Assembly (NCBI GenBank): GCA_905198295.1
Contig: CAJKBW010000013.1
Span: 1-45,300, forward strand
Direction of reading: 5' to 3'
Source: an uncultured Oscillospiraceae bacterium
GTDB lineage: Bacteria > Bacillota > Clostridia > Oscillospirales > Acutalibacteraceae
DNA: 45,300 nucleotides
This document shows, piece by piece, positions 1 through 7,960 of the stretch. The notes beneath the pieces are model-generated. The model worked only from the letters and a program-made list of their open reading frames with translations. It was not told where the DNA came from and did not search any database. Numbering within the stretch: position 1 is the stretch's first letter; the number at the start of each line of letters is the position of its first letter. The position numbers and the translations under genes are program-made.

Positions 1-61
1 AGAGTTTTTCTGTGCTTTCGGGTTCTACTTTTTCATTTTTACTTTACAGTGCCTAAATAAC

Positions 62-83
62 AAAAAAACCGGTTGAAAACCGG
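62..83 (-). terminator. Intrinsic terminator, lysine riboswitch expression platform
   Basis: On the minus strand a six-base-pair GC-rich stem (CCGGTT/AACCGG, three-base loop) is followed by seven T. It lies just downstream of the lysine aptamer, so lysine binding would be expected to favour this hairpin and stop transcription before a gene beyond the left edge. Confidence 0.85.
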
Positions 84-99
84 CTGTCATGGACATATA

Positions 100-305
100 A
101 TAGAGGCATTAACGCTGACACAGCTTCCACTGCCGTGCAGAGTGAATAGCGCTCCATCATACCGATGACAGCCACACGGCTGTTAACCGTGAAGCCAGAA
201 TAAGGATCGTCCGGCGAACCCCTTCTTCGGCGCCGTCCCCTTTCCGCCGCGGTCATGGACTCCGGTGTCTCACACGGCATACTGATGAACTGGCGCGCCT
301 CTATT
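100..305 (-). promoter_or_regulatory. Lysine riboswitch (L-box)
   Basis: The minus strand carries the conserved L-box elements in order: AGAGGCGCG after the 5' side of P1, an AGUA segment, the near-invariant GAAAGGGGACGGCGCCGAAG block, then GGCUGUCAU and GGAGCGCUAU. P1 closes with about nine pairs between 297-305 and 99-107. L-box aptamers bind L-lysine and usually repress lysine biosynthesis or transport genes. The controlled gene is outside the window; no start codon with a usable frame is visible in bases 1-60. An open frame of 75 codons across this element is a shadow of the RNA. Confidence 0.93.
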
Positions 306-327
306 CCACTATATTCATTTGCTTCTC

Positions 328-356
328 ATTGTAGCATCCGGATAAACGATTGTCAA
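328..356 (-). promoter_or_regulatory. SigmaA promoter of the lysine riboswitch transcript
   Basis: A perfect TTGACA (351-356) is separated by 17 bases from TACAAT (328-333) on the minus strand. The predicted start near 321 sits about 15 bases before the aptamer. Confidence 0.85.
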
Positions 357-422
357 TTGAAAATACAGCGTATTCCATCCGCTATATTTTGACAGATTTC
401 ACAACGAAAGGCCTGAATTTTC

Positions 423-1460
423 ATGGATCTGATGAACCGCCACGACTATTTCTACGAACTGCCGCCGGAACGCATCGCGCAGGAGCCCATTGAACCGCGC
501 GATCATTCACGCATGCTGGTGCTGGACCGGTCATCCGGCAGCTTAACGGACAAGCATTTTTACGATTTAACGGATTTTCTCCGGCCGGGTGACTGCCTCA
601 TCCTCAACGACAGTCGTGTTCTGCCGGCCCGTCTCTATGGACATCGCAAGGGCACCGGCGCCGCAGTCGAACTGCTTCTGCTGACCCACAAAGGAACGGA
701 CGAATGGGAAGTGCTTGCCGGTCCGGGACGAAAGGCGCGCCCGGGCGATACGCTGGTGTTCGGCGGCGGCCTGCTCGAGGCGGATGTTCTGGATGTGATC
801 AATGACGGCAACCGCCTGGTCCGCTTCCGCTACGCGGGGAGTTTCTACCCACTTCTGGAACAGCTCGGACAAATGCCGCTGCCGCATTATATTACCCATC
901 AGCTGGAAAACAAGGAACGTTATCAGACCGTTTATTCCCGGGAACTCGGCTCGGCGGCCGCGCCGACGGCGGGACTGCACTTTACCCCCGAAATGCTGGA
1001 AAAGGTAAAGGCTGCCGGGGTCGGCATCGGTTTTGTCACGCTGCACGTGGGATTGGGCACCTTCCGCCCGGTAAAGGCCGACAATATTCTGGAGCATAAG
1101 ATGCACGCCGAACACTACGAGCTGTCCGCCGAAACGGCCGCGCTGATTAACGACACCAAACAGCGCGGCGGTCGGGTTATCGCTGTGGGAACCACTAGCT
1201 GCCGCACGCTTGAAAGCGTGGGCATGACCGACGGCAGAATACAGCCGGCCGAGGGATGGACGGATATTTTTATTTATCCCGGTTATCGGTTTCAGGTGCT
1301 TGACGGACTGCTGACCAATTTTCATCTTCCGGAGAGCACGCTGATTATGCTGGTCAGCGCCTTTGCCGGCTACGAAAACACGATGAAGGCGTACCGCCAT
1401 GCGGTAGAGGAAAACTACCGCTTTTACAGTTTCGGTGACGCCATGCTTATCCTGGGATAA
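423..1460 (+). CDS. queA: S-adenosylmethionine:tRNA ribosyltransferase-isomerase QueA
   Basis: The 345-residue protein matches QueA along its full usual length (about 340-355). QueA transfers and isomerises the ribosyl group of SAM onto 7-aminomethyl-7-deazaguanine in the tRNA wobble position, giving epoxyqueuosine. Recognisable blocks include the N-terminal YELPPERIAQEP, the DHSRMLVLDR segment, LILNDSRVLPARL, the AAPTAGLHFT motif, HVGLGTFRPV and the C-terminal TNFHLPESTLIMLVSAF. A modest ribosome site (AAAGG at 407-411) lies 11 bases before the ATG; a second ATG three codons later cannot be excluded. The gene stands alone between the divergent riboswitch transcript and a bidirectional terminator. 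No other queuosine genes are present in the window. Confidence 0.97.
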   Translation: MDLMNRHDYFYELPPERIAQEPIEPRDHSRMLVLDRSSGSLTDKHFYDLTDFLRPGDCLILNDSRVLPARLYGHRKGTGAAVELLLLTHKGTDEWEVLAGPGRKARPGDTLVFGGGLLEADVLDVINDGNRLVRFRYAGSFYPLLEQLGQMPLPHYITHQLENKERYQTVYSRELGSAAAPTAGLHFTPEMLEKVKAAGVGIGFVTLHVGLGTFRPVKADNILEHKMHAEHYELSAETAALINDTKQRGGRVIAVGTTSCRTLESVGMTDGRIQPAEGWTDIFIYPGYRFQVLDGLLTNFHLPESTLIMLVSAFAGYENTMKAYRHAVEENYRFYSFGDAMLILG

Positions 1461-1473
1461 TTATCGCTGACAT

Positions 1474-1519
1474 AAAAATTCAGGCGGCTGTCCTTTCGTG
1501 GACAGCCGCCTGGATTTTT
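1474..1519. terminator. Bidirectional intrinsic terminator between queA and the SGNH hydrolase gene
   Basis: A perfect 13-bp stem (1481-1511, loop TTTCG-type) is flanked by A-rich bases on the left and TTTTT on the right, so it can stop transcription of queA and of the convergent minus-strand operon. Confidence 0.9.
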
Positions 1520-1528
1520 ATGCATTCT

Positions 1529-2155
1529 TCAATCCTCGATCAGCGCGGCAACCGCTTTGGCGTAATACGCCGCGATAAACCGGCTGCCATTTTCGTTGGG
1601 ATGCACCCCATCGCCCGACCAGTGCGAAGGTTCCTGCTGAACGCAGGCCGCGGCAAACAGCCCGTCGGTGGGAATATAAGCGTCCGCAAATTCCCGTGCC
1701 AGCCGCCGCACCGCCTGAATTTTCGGGTCGAGATCCGCGCGCCAGGCATCCTTTGCCGGTACATCCGGCAGGACATACGGCTCCAGAAGCAGGATTTTGG
1801 CATTCGTATGCGCCTTGATCTCACTGAGCAGATAACGGTAGTTATCCTCGAACTCCTCCACCGGAGTCGGATCGTTTGAATCAAACGCCCGCCAAGTGTC
1901 ATTGATACCGATCATGATCGAAACAATATCCGGCTGCAGATCGATGCAGTCCTTCTGCCATCTGGCCCGCAGATCCCGCGTACGATGCCCGCTGATGCCC
2001 AGATTGATAAACTCAATCGTTCCGTTTTTGGGGTCATCGAAACGGTCGCGAATCAATTCCGCCGCATATTTCGGGTATCCCTGCCCCAGCTCGTGATAAT
2101 CGCTGTAATCCCGCCCGGCGTCCGTGATGCTGTCGCCCTGAAACAAAATGCGCAT
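1529..2155 (-). CDS. SGNH/GDSL-family hydrolase
   Basis: The 208-residue protein has the four SGNH blocks: GDSI near residue 7 with the nucleophile Ser9, the Gly block GISGHRTR, the Asn block GINDTW, and DGVHPNENG holding the Asp and His of the triad. The family contains lipases, esterases and carbohydrate acetylesterases; there is no signal peptide, so the protein looks cytoplasmic. It resembles small acyl or acetyl esterases (rhamnogalacturonan acetylesterase-like), but the substrate cannot be read from sequence. It is the last gene of the amino-acid ABC transporter operon, 12 bases after the two-TM gene, and ends at a bidirectional terminator. Confidence 0.9.
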   Translation of the reverse strand: MRILFQGDSITDAGRDYSDYHELGQGYPKYAAELIRDRFDDPKNGTIEFINLGISGHRTRDLRARWQKDCIDLQPDIVSIMIGINDTWRAFDSNDPTPVEEFEDNYRYLLSEIKAHTNAKILLLEPYVLPDVPAKDAWRADLDPKIQAVRRLAREFADAYIPTDGLFAAACVQQEPSHWSGDGVHPNENGSRFIAAYYAKAVAALIED

Positions 2156-2167
2156 TTTTAATCCCCC

Positions 2168-2800
2168 TCACTTTACCGTAAACCATTTTCCGTTGTCTAC
2201 GGTAGGCATTTCGATGGTGCTGATCTGCTTATCTGTGGCGTTGCCGATCCATTCGTACTTCCAGTTGTCCTCGATCCGGCGCAGCCGCATGGCAATATAG
2301 AACTGCTTGCCGTCCGCTTCCATCCGATACATCACATAAATCGGATTGTCATCGCTGTCCAGCTCGGCCTGTTCAAAACCTTCCTTATCTTTCCAAAAAC
2401 GGGACACACACTGTTTGCTGATCTGGAAACGGATATGCGACGCGTTTTCAATGGCCGGGAAAGCTGTCTTGTCAAAACTGTCTGCCACCTCACCGGTACC
2501 GTTGTCCAGAATAAACTGCCGGAAATCCTCCATTGTGCTTTTTCCTGCCAGCACCTGTGCATGCTGCGCCGCTGCCCGTTCGGTCGCGATTTCATAGCGG
2601 GTATGCAACGTCACCTGATAGCCGGCAAACAAAAAGCCGCCCAGACCCACACAGATCAGCAGAATCACTGTGAAGCGCACCGGTTTGAATTTCATCGGTT
2701 CCGGCGGCCTGCGCACCCAAATCCGCCGGATATTGAACAGAATCAGCGGAACGATGGATACCAGCGCCATTGCGATATAAATTGCTCTTGCAACCTCCAA
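2168..2800 (-). CDS. Unknown protein with two N-terminal membrane segments
   Basis: I do not recognise this 210-residue protein. Two hydrophobic stretches, roughly residues 3-24 and 43-65, are separated by a basic loop (RRIWVRRPPEP), which suggests two membrane helices with the loop in the cytoplasm. The remaining 145 residues, mostly polar, would then form a second soluble domain. The start is a TTG: an AGGAGG ribosome site lies eight bases upstream and overlaps the stop codon of the ABC ATPase gene, while the first ATG (codon 11) has no site at proper spacing. The gene is embedded between the transporter ATPase and the SGNH hydrolase with 12-base gaps, so it is cotranscribed; a role linked to the transporter is only inference. 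Confidence 0.75.
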   Translation of the reverse strand: MEVARAIYIAMALVSIVPLILFNIRRIWVRRPPEPMKFKPVRFTVILLICVGLGGFLFAGYQVTLHTRYEIATERAAAQHAQVLAGKSTMEDFRQFILDNGTGEVADSFDKTAFPAIENASHIRFQISKQCVSRFWKDKEGFEQAELDSDDNPIYVMYRMEADGKQFYIAMRLRRIEDNWKYEWIGNATDKQISTIEMPTVDNGKWFTVK

Positions 2801-2812
2801 CTCTTCCGCCTC

Positions 2813-3538
2813 CTATTTCAATACCTTGGAAAGGAATTCTTTGGTTCGTTCACCCTTCGGGTGACTGAACAGCTCCTCCGGCGCAGCATCTTCACTGATT
2901 ACGCCGCCGTCCATAAACAGGATCCGGTCCCCCACTTCGCGGGCAAATCCCATCTCGTGCGTAACCACCACCATAGTGGCGTGATTCTCCGCCAGGCCTT
3001 TCATAACCTCCAGCACCTCGCCCACCATTTCGGGGTCGAGTGCCGAGGTCGGTTCGTCAAACAGCAGCACATCCGGCTCCATCGCCAGTGCACGCGCGAT
3101 GGCCACGCGCTGCTTCTGCCCACCGGAAAGCCGGTTGGGATACTGATTTGCCTTATCCTCAAGCCCCACCTGCCGCAGCAGGCCGATGGCCTTGTCGTGC
3201 GCCTGCTCGGCATTCATCTTTTTCAGCTTCACCGGCGCGAGTGTGATATTGTCCAGAACGGTTTTATGCGGAAACAGGTTAAACTGCTGAAACACCATTC
3301 CCACTTTCTGACGCAGCTTATCGATCTGCTTGAGATTATGCATGGCGGAAACGCCCTCGATGACGATATCCCCCTTGGTCGGCATCTCCAGCAGGTTGAT
3401 GCAGCGCAGAAAGGTGGATTTGCCGCCGCCGGAAGGTCCGATCACACATACGCATTCGCCGCGGCTGATATGGGTAGTTACTCCCTTGAGCACTTCAAGC
3501 TCGCCGAAATATTTGTGAAGATTCTGTACGTCAATCAC
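2813..3538 (-). CDS. Polar amino-acid ABC transporter ATP-binding protein (GlnQ type)
   Basis: The 241-residue ATPase energises uptake of a polar amino acid. All motifs are present: Walker A GPSGGGKST (34-42), Q-loop MVFQQFNLFPH (81-91), signature LSGGQKQR (137-144), Walker B VLLFDEPTSALDP (157-169) and the H-loop VVTHEMGFA (His194). Length and spacing fit the GlnQ/HisP/ArtP family. The start is GTG and the gene overlaps the end of the permease gene by eight bases (GTGATTGA), suggesting translational coupling. Sequence alone does not tell glutamine, cystine, arginine or histidine specificity apart. Confidence 0.95.
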   Translation of the reverse strand: MIDVQNLHKYFGELEVLKGVTTHISRGECVCVIGPSGGGKSTFLRCINLLEMPTKGDIVIEGVSAMHNLKQIDKLRQKVGMVFQQFNLFPHKTVLDNITLAPVKLKKMNAEQAHDKAIGLLRQVGLEDKANQYPNRLSGGQKQRVAIARALAMEPDVLLFDEPTSALDPEMVGEVLEVMKGLAENHATMVVVTHEMGFAREVGDRILFMDGGVISEDAAPEELFSHPKGERTKEFLSKVLK

Positions 3539-4292
3539 TCTTATGCATCCACCTTTCCAAGGCGCTGATCCCGGTGGAAAGCACCGTCGTCATCAGGAAG
3601 TAGATATAGGCAGCGCACAGCAGCGGCACAATATAGTTGTAGGTCGTGCTGCCGATCGACTGTGCCCCCTTGGTCAGGTCCATCAGACCGATGTAGCCGG
3701 CAACCGAAGTTTCCTTAAGCAGGACGATAAATTCATTGCCGAGTGCCGGCAGCACATTCTTCACCGCCTGCGGGATCACGATCAGCGACATCGTCTGGGT
3801 CGAAGACAGCCCCAGCGAGCGTCCCGCTTCCGACTGGCCGCGGTCGACCGCCATAATGCCGGCGCGGATGATCTCCGCCACATACGCAGCCGAATTGATG
3901 CCGAAGGCGATACTGGCAATCACCCAGTCCGGCAGCGGAACCCCCTTGAACACCCTGCCGAAGATGATGAAATAGATCACCAGCAGCTGCACCACCGCCG
4001 GCGTTCCGCGCACCACCGATATGTAGCCATTGGCGAATCCGGCCAGCCACCGGCGCAGACCGACGATAAACCGATTCCCCTGCAGATTATTCACGTCCTG
4101 CAGCTTGGCGACAGCCAGCAGCAGACCGATCACCACGCCGATCACCGCCGCCAGCGCCGTAAGGAGCAGCGACCGCCCAAGTCCCTTGAGCAGCACCTGA
4201 TAGCGGTCGTCAGCAATCAGCGTCAGAAAAATACCATCGGAAAACCCCTTGACGATCCCGTAAAACCAGTTGACAATAGCGTCCAATCTCAT
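3531..4292 (-). CDS. Polar amino-acid ABC transporter permease (GlnP/HisM type)
   Basis: The 253-residue membrane protein carries the binding-protein-dependent permease domain with about five helices. Its cytoplasmic EAA loop reads EAGRSLGLSSTQTM and couples to the ATPase; the upstream block VVRGTPAVVQLLV and the segment AYVAEIIRAGI are typical of the His/Glu/Gln/Arg permease subfamily. Only one permease gene is present, so the pore is probably a homodimer. A GGAGG site lies one base before the ATG at 4292 but seven bases before an in-frame TTG at 4286, so translation may really begin at 4286. The gene follows the binding-protein gene across a hairpin that can attenuate transcription. Confidence 0.94.
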   Translation of the reverse strand: MRLDAIVNWFYGIVKGFSDGIFLTLIADDRYQVLLKGLGRSLLLTALAAVIGVVIGLLLAVAKLQDVNNLQGNRFIVGLRRWLAGFANGYISVVRGTPAVVQLLVIYFIIFGRVFKGVPLPDWVIASIAFGINSAAYVAEIIRAGIMAVDRGQSEAGRSLGLSSTQTMSLIVIPQAVKNVLPALGNEFIVLLKETSVAGYIGLMDLTKGAQSIGSTTYNYIVPLLCAAYIYFLMTTVLSTGISALERWMHKSD

Positions 4293-4310
4293 CCCTCCCC
4301 GGATGGAAAA

Positions 4311-4347
4311 ACAAAACGCCGGCCGCTATGCACCGCCGGCGTTTTGT
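4311..4347 (-). terminator. Hairpin terminator/attenuator between binding-protein and permease genes
   Basis: A long stem (ACAAAACGCCGGC paired with GCCGGCGTTTTGT) followed by TTTT lies in the 69-base gap. Partial termination here would give more binding protein than membrane components, a common arrangement for ABC importers. Confidence 0.75.
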
Positions 4348-4361
4348 CCAAATCCGTTGTC

Positions 4362-5177
4362 TTATTTAATAAACTGTCCGACCAGCTTATCAAAGGTGCC
4401 GTCTTCCTTCATATCCGCCAGCGCCTTGTCGACGGCCTCCAGCAGTGCCTTGTTGCCCTTCTTGACCGCAACCGCATACTCTTCGTCTTCAAACTGTCCT
4501 TCGATCAGGGTGATGGCATCACCGTGCTGGGTCTTGTACGCAATGGCGGGGTTATTGTCGATAATGACCGCGTCCACCTTGTCACTCAGCAGCGCTTCCA
4601 CCGCCAGCGCACCATTGGCCAGCGAGCTTACACCGTCCGGAGAGAGGGCCTTCGCCTCTTTTTCACCGGTGGTTCCCTGCTGCACGCCGATCTTCTTGCC
4701 CTTCAAATCGTCCTTTGTTTTGATCGCGCTGTCCGCCTTGACGATAATCGTCTGGCTGGCATCGTAATACCCCTCGGTGAAGTCCATCGTCTCCAAACGG
4801 GTGGCGTCTACCGTCAGGCCGGCAGCAATCAGATCGATCTGGTTGCCGTCCAGCGCCGCGCCCAGAGAGTCGAATTCCATGTTTTTGATTTCGAGGGTCA
4901 GACCCAGGCGCTTCGCGACTTCCTTCATCAGAGAAGCATCCACACCAACTACTTCTTCGCCCTCAAAATACTCAAACGGCGGGAACTCCGCGTTCGTGCC
5001 CATAATCAGCTTGCCGTCCGTAATGAGATTGTAGTCGGCCTTATCGGCACCCTGACTCTCGGATTTGCTGCTGTTCTTGCTGGTATTGTCACCGTCCTCG
5101 TCACGGGAGCAGCCCGCAACCACCAGCAGCATGGCCAGTGCGCAGAGCACGGCCAAAACCTTTGTCACCTTTTTCAT
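4362..5177 (-). CDS. Amino-acid ABC transporter substrate-binding lipoprotein
   Basis: The 271-residue precursor begins with MKKVTK, a hydrophobic core and the lipobox VVAGC (Cys23), so it is a lipoprotein on the outer face of the membrane. A Ser/Asp/Lys-rich linker (24-50) precedes a family 3 solute-binding domain with the hallmarks GTNAEFPPFEY, VGVDASLMKEVAKRLGL, AAGLTVDATRLETMDFTEGYY and GVQQGTTGEKEA. Family 3 proteins bind polar amino acids such as glutamine, cystine, arginine or histidine. It is the first gene of the operon, with a strong ribosome site (GGAGGAG) and its own sigmaA promoter. Confidence 0.95.
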   Translation of the reverse strand: MKKVTKVLAVLCALAMLLVVAGCSRDEDGDNTSKNSSKSESQGADKADYNLITDGKLIMGTNAEFPPFEYFEGEEVVGVDASLMKEVAKRLGLTLEIKNMEFDSLGAALDGNQIDLIAAGLTVDATRLETMDFTEGYYDASQTIIVKADSAIKTKDDLKGKKIGVQQGTTGEKEAKALSPDGVSSLANGALAVEALLSDKVDAVIIDNNPAIAYKTQHGDAITLIEGQFEDEEYAVAVKKGNKALLEAVDKALADMKEDGTFDKLVGQFIK

Positions 5178-5212
5178 GTTGTCTCCTCCATCACTTTCAA
5201 TTTGCGCGTATA

Positions 5213-5241
5213 ATTATACAATAAAGGCGTTAAATAATCAA
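5213..5241 (-). promoter_or_regulatory. SigmaA promoter of the amino-acid ABC transporter operon
   Basis: TTGATT (5236-5241) and a perfect TATAAT (5213-5218) are 17 bases apart on the minus strand, about 35 bases before the binding-protein start. Confidence 0.8.
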
Positions 5242-5252
5242 TACATAATTCT

Positions 5253-5903
5253 TTATTTTCCGCCTATTGCCTGCAGGATGTCCTGCGGTGTGCGGACCAG
5301 GATCTCCGCCCCCGCCTTTTTCAGCTCGTTCTCTCCACGGAATCCCCATACAGCGCCGATGCAGCGCAGGCCGGCATTGTGCGCCGTCTGTACATCGACA
5401 TTGGAGTCACCGACAAACCAGGTTTCCTCCGCCGTACTGCCGGCATCCTTCATCGCCATATGTGCGGTCAGCGGATCCGGCTTGGCAGGGCGCCCCTCCA
5501 GATTGCCGTAAATCGACACAAACGTATCATCCCCGAAATAGCGTCGGGCAATCTTTTCCGCCTGTGCCTGCGGCTTGTTGGTAACCACCATCAGCCGCCA
5601 GCCATCTGTTTTCAACCGCTGGACAACTTCCTCCATCCCGGTATACGGGGCGGAAAGGTTCATGCAGTTTTGGTCGTATATCTCCAGAAAATCGCGCTGT
5701 ACCGCATCGAGCACGTCCGGCGTGCAGGCCTCGCCCAGCGCGCGTTCCAGCAGCTTGCGGATGCCGTTGCCGACCATCAGCGGAAAATCCGCCAGAGGCT
5801 TCGCCGGATAGCCATGCATTTCCAGCGCCTGATTCGTGGCGGCCGCCAGATCGTCAATGGTATTGACAAGGGTGCCGTCGAGATCGAAAATAACCGCTTT
5901 CAT
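5253..5903 (-). CDS. HAD-family phosphatase, phosphoglycolate phosphatase-like
   Basis: The 216-residue protein has the haloacid dehalogenase motifs: motif I FDLDGTLVNT with nucleophile Asp7 and acid Asp9, motif II VVTNKP, the conserved Lys in the PAKPDP segment, and motif III WFVGDSNVDVQTA. A helical cap of the Gph/PgmB type lies at about residues 15-80. Candidate substrates are 2-phosphoglycolate, sugar phosphates or nucleotides, and the sequence does not decide between them. An AAGGAG site precedes the ATG. It lies 23 bases downstream of the aldose epimerase gene and is probably cotranscribed, which favours a sugar-phosphate role by context only. Confidence 0.9.
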   Translation of the reverse strand: MKAVIFDLDGTLVNTIDDLAAATNQALEMHGYPAKPLADFPLMVGNGIRKLLERALGEACTPDVLDAVQRDFLEIYDQNCMNLSAPYTGMEEVVQRLKTDGWRLMVVTNKPQAQAEKIARRYFGDDTFVSIYGNLEGRPAKPDPLTAHMAMKDAGSTAEETWFVGDSNVDVQTAHNAGLRCIGAVWGFRGENELKKAGAEILVRTPQDILQAIGGK

Positions 5904-5926
5904 CCAAAAAAACTCCTTGAAACAAT

Positions 5927-6808
5927 TCAGAATACCGTTATCGAAAACACGTGCCGCGCCTGCTGGCCGGGCGCCAGCAGAGAAACGCCCTGCTTATGTT
6001 CAAACACATCGTCTTCACTTTCCAGCGTGGCTGTACCGGTCCACGGCTCCAGACAGACAAACGGCGCATCGTCCATTGGAGACCAAATAGCAAAATAGTC
6101 CATCCCGCCGAAATCCATCTGCACGCCGTGCCCGCTGTTCGCCGAATACAGCTTTACACTGCGGGATTTGAGTTGGTCAAACACCAGCGCATCCCCGCGG
6201 AACAACACGTGATTGAGGGCAAAGGTGTCCGCATCCGTCAGAAACCGGTTGCGCTTTCCGTCCCGGATAAGGCCCGTCTGCATATTTACCTGCGGGCAGT
6301 CCGCCGTTTCTGGCTGGGCAAAGGTTATGCGGTAATCCGCAAAATTTTCCCCTTTTTCGAGCGGCACCCGGAAGGCCGGATGCCCTCCCAGACAGTAGGG
6401 CATAACGCTGTCGCCGTTATTGCTCACCGTATACTCAGCCGTCACGCATGCACCGTATAGCCGGTAGCACACCTGCAGGGAGAAATCGTACGGATAACCG
6501 GCACGCGTATGCTCGTCCGCATCCAGCCGGAAGGTGACCGACTGCTTGTCTCCGGCCTCCAGCGCCCATTCCGCCGTGCGGGCCAGTCCATGCTTGGGCA
6601 AATGGATCTCCCCGGCTGCCGACTGCGCCCGGTCACCCCGCAGCGCACCGATGAATGGGAACAGCGTAGGCGCGTGATAGCCCCAGTACGCCGGATCCGC
6701 GTTCCAAAGATACGAGAGCGAACCGTCCGCCGTATCAATAGCGTGGAGTTCCCCACCGCGGGTGTCCGCTGTAACCGTCAGCTGCGCATTCGTCAGTACC
6801 GTCTGCAT
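5927..6808 (-). CDS. Aldose 1-epimerase family protein
   Basis: This 293-residue protein resembles the galactose mutarotase-like family that includes LacX and YeaD. Visible features are the GGELHAIDTADG start of the beta-sandwich, the APTLFPFIGALRGD segment, the YCLGGHPAFRVPL block with the conserved His, and the late segment FVCLEPWTGT with the conserved Glu-Pro-Trp. Such enzymes interconvert alpha and beta anomers of hexoses or hexose phosphates. It has a strong ribosome site (GGAGGG) and its own promoter, and leads directly to the HAD phosphatase gene. Confidence 0.92.
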   Translation of the reverse strand: MQTVLTNAQLTVTADTRGGELHAIDTADGSLSYLWNADPAYWGYHAPTLFPFIGALRGDRAQSAAGEIHLPKHGLARTAEWALEAGDKQSVTFRLDADEHTRAGYPYDFSLQVCYRLYGACVTAEYTVSNNGDSVMPYCLGGHPAFRVPLEKGENFADYRITFAQPETADCPQVNMQTGLIRDGKRNRFLTDADTFALNHVLFRGDALVFDQLKSRSVKLYSANSGHGVQMDFGGMDYFAIWSPMDDAPFVCLEPWTGTATLESEDDVFEHKQGVSLLAPGQQARHVFSITVF

Positions 6809-6860
6809 AAGCCTTTCCCTCCGACGTCTTTAATTTTATTGCCTGTCTTTTATGTTGTTA

Positions 6861-6890
6861 ACTATACCACACCTGATTCGATAAAATCAA
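6861..6890 (-). promoter_or_regulatory. SigmaA promoter of the epimerase-phosphatase pair
   Basis: TTGATT (6885-6890), an 18-base spacer and TATAGT (6861-6866) on the minus strand, 52 bases before the epimerase ATG. Confidence 0.7.
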
Positions 6891-6946
6891 TCTGCATAAC
6901 GCTCAAAGCGTATTGCTGCGCCTTTTTTCTCTTGGTTAGACAGCAC

Positions 6947-6981
6947 AAAAGGGAGAAACTCTATCCGAGTTTCTCCCTTTT
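6947..6981. terminator. Intrinsic terminator after the polysaccharide deacetylase gene
   Basis: A perfect 15-bp stem, AAAAGGGAGAAACTC with its complement and a five-base loop. The stem ends in TTTT on either strand, so it may act in both directions, but the only gene ending here is the minus-strand deacetylase. Confidence 0.85.
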
Positions 6982-6989
6982 CCACGCTT

Positions 6990-7805
6990 TTAAGCACACA
7001 AGTCGGTCAGCGGCGCGAAGGAATAGCCCTCTTCCTCCCACTTGGTCAGCAGCTCATCAAGAATCTCCGCATTGGTCTTTGACGTGCTGTGCAGCAGAAC
7101 CACCGCTCCCGGATGAATGCGCGGCAGCAGTTTGGCAAACGCCTGCTCTTTTGTCGGCTGATTATCCACATACCAGTCCACATAGGCAAGGCTCCAGAAA
7201 ACCGTTTGGTAGCCCAGCTGCTGTGCGAGCTTCAGATTCTGCTCGCTGTATTTTCCCTGCGGCGGACGGTAAAATTTCGGCATATCCCCGCCGGTCGTTT
7301 CCCGGTACAGCGCCTCCAGCGATTCGATTTCCTCCCGGAAGGAATCCAAGTCGCCAATTTTGGACATATCGGGATGATGATAGGTATGGTTTCCCACGAT
7401 GTGCCCCTCGTCCGCCATACGCTTTACCAGCTCCGGGCTGGTACTGATATAATTGCCTACGACGAAAAAGGCCGCCGGCGCATTATGCTTCTTGAGGGTA
7501 TCCAGAATCGAGGCGGTATACCCATTTTCATACCCGGCATCAAAGGTGAGGTATATCACCTTTTCGTCGCTGCTGCCGCAGTAATAGGCATCGTATTGTT
7601 TCAGGAAATCCACCGTCGCATTGCCGCGGGGCGTTTTGCCGTTTTCCGGAAAACTCAGTCCCCAGTTCGTATTGGCCGCCGCTGCGGGCTGCGCCTGATC
7701 AGACAGCCCGAAGCAAAGCAGCGGAATCGCAATCACCGCCGCCACACACAACGCGATACCCGCCAGAAGTTTTTTGCGCAAAACAATCACCATACAGCCG
7801 ATCAC
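6990..7805 (-). CDS. PdaA-like polysaccharide (muramic/N-acetyl) deacetylase
   Basis: The 271-residue protein has an N-terminal membrane anchor or signal (about residues 10-34) and a NodB deacetylase domain. The metal site is visible as TFDAGYENG (Asp89) and the HTYHH motif (140-144); later blocks YRPPQGKYSE and VVLLHSTSKTNAEIL complete the fold. Closest in style is PdaA of Bacillus, which removes acetyl groups from muramic acid to make the delta-lactam of the spore cortex. The start is probably GTG at 7805 (AGGAAAGG six to two bases upstream); the ATG four codons later is the alternative. A spore role is inferred from family resemblance and a candidate sporulation-type promoter near 7826-7852. 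Confidence 0.88.
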   Translation of the reverse strand: MIGCMVIVLRKKLLAGIALCVAAVIAIPLLCFGLSDQAQPAAAANTNWGLSFPENGKTPRGNATVDFLKQYDAYYCGSSDEKVIYLTFDAGYENGYTASILDTLKKHNAPAAFFVVGNYISTSPELVKRMADEGHIVGNHTYHHPDMSKIGDLDSFREEIESLEALYRETTGGDMPKFYRPPQGKYSEQNLKLAQQLGYQTVFWSLAYVDWYVDNQPTKEQAFAKLLPRIHPGAVVLLHSTSKTNAEILDELLTKWEEEGYSFAPLTDLCA

Positions 7806-7846
7806 GCCCTTTCCTCGCTATCAGCTATATGGTGAAAAAAGAAGAA

Positions 7847-7960
7847 TTATACGTTGTCCACGCGAAAGTCTTCCTCCGCAGCCAGCGCCTTTGCGGCAAA
7901 CTGGCTGTTGTAAAGCTTCGCATAAAAGCCGTCCTGCGCCAGCAGCTCGTCATGTGCCCT
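7847..7960 (-). pseudogene. C-terminal remnant of an ABC exporter ATPase
   Basis: A 37-codon stretch ending in TAA reads like the extreme C-terminus of MsbA/LmrA-type exporters: AHDELLAQDGFYAKLYNSQFA is the familiar end of the nucleotide-binding domain after the H-loop. Nothing upstream in the same frame resembles Walker B, signature or transmembrane domains, so the rest of the gene is gone. The frame stays open back to 8170 (107 codons) but the N-terminal part is unlike any family I know. I read this as a relic left by a deletion rather than a working gene. Confidence 0.7.

Noticed and set aside
53..280. Minus-strand open frame of 75 codons at the left edge
   Set aside because: It lies entirely across the lysine riboswitch and its terminator, and the product resembles no protein family.
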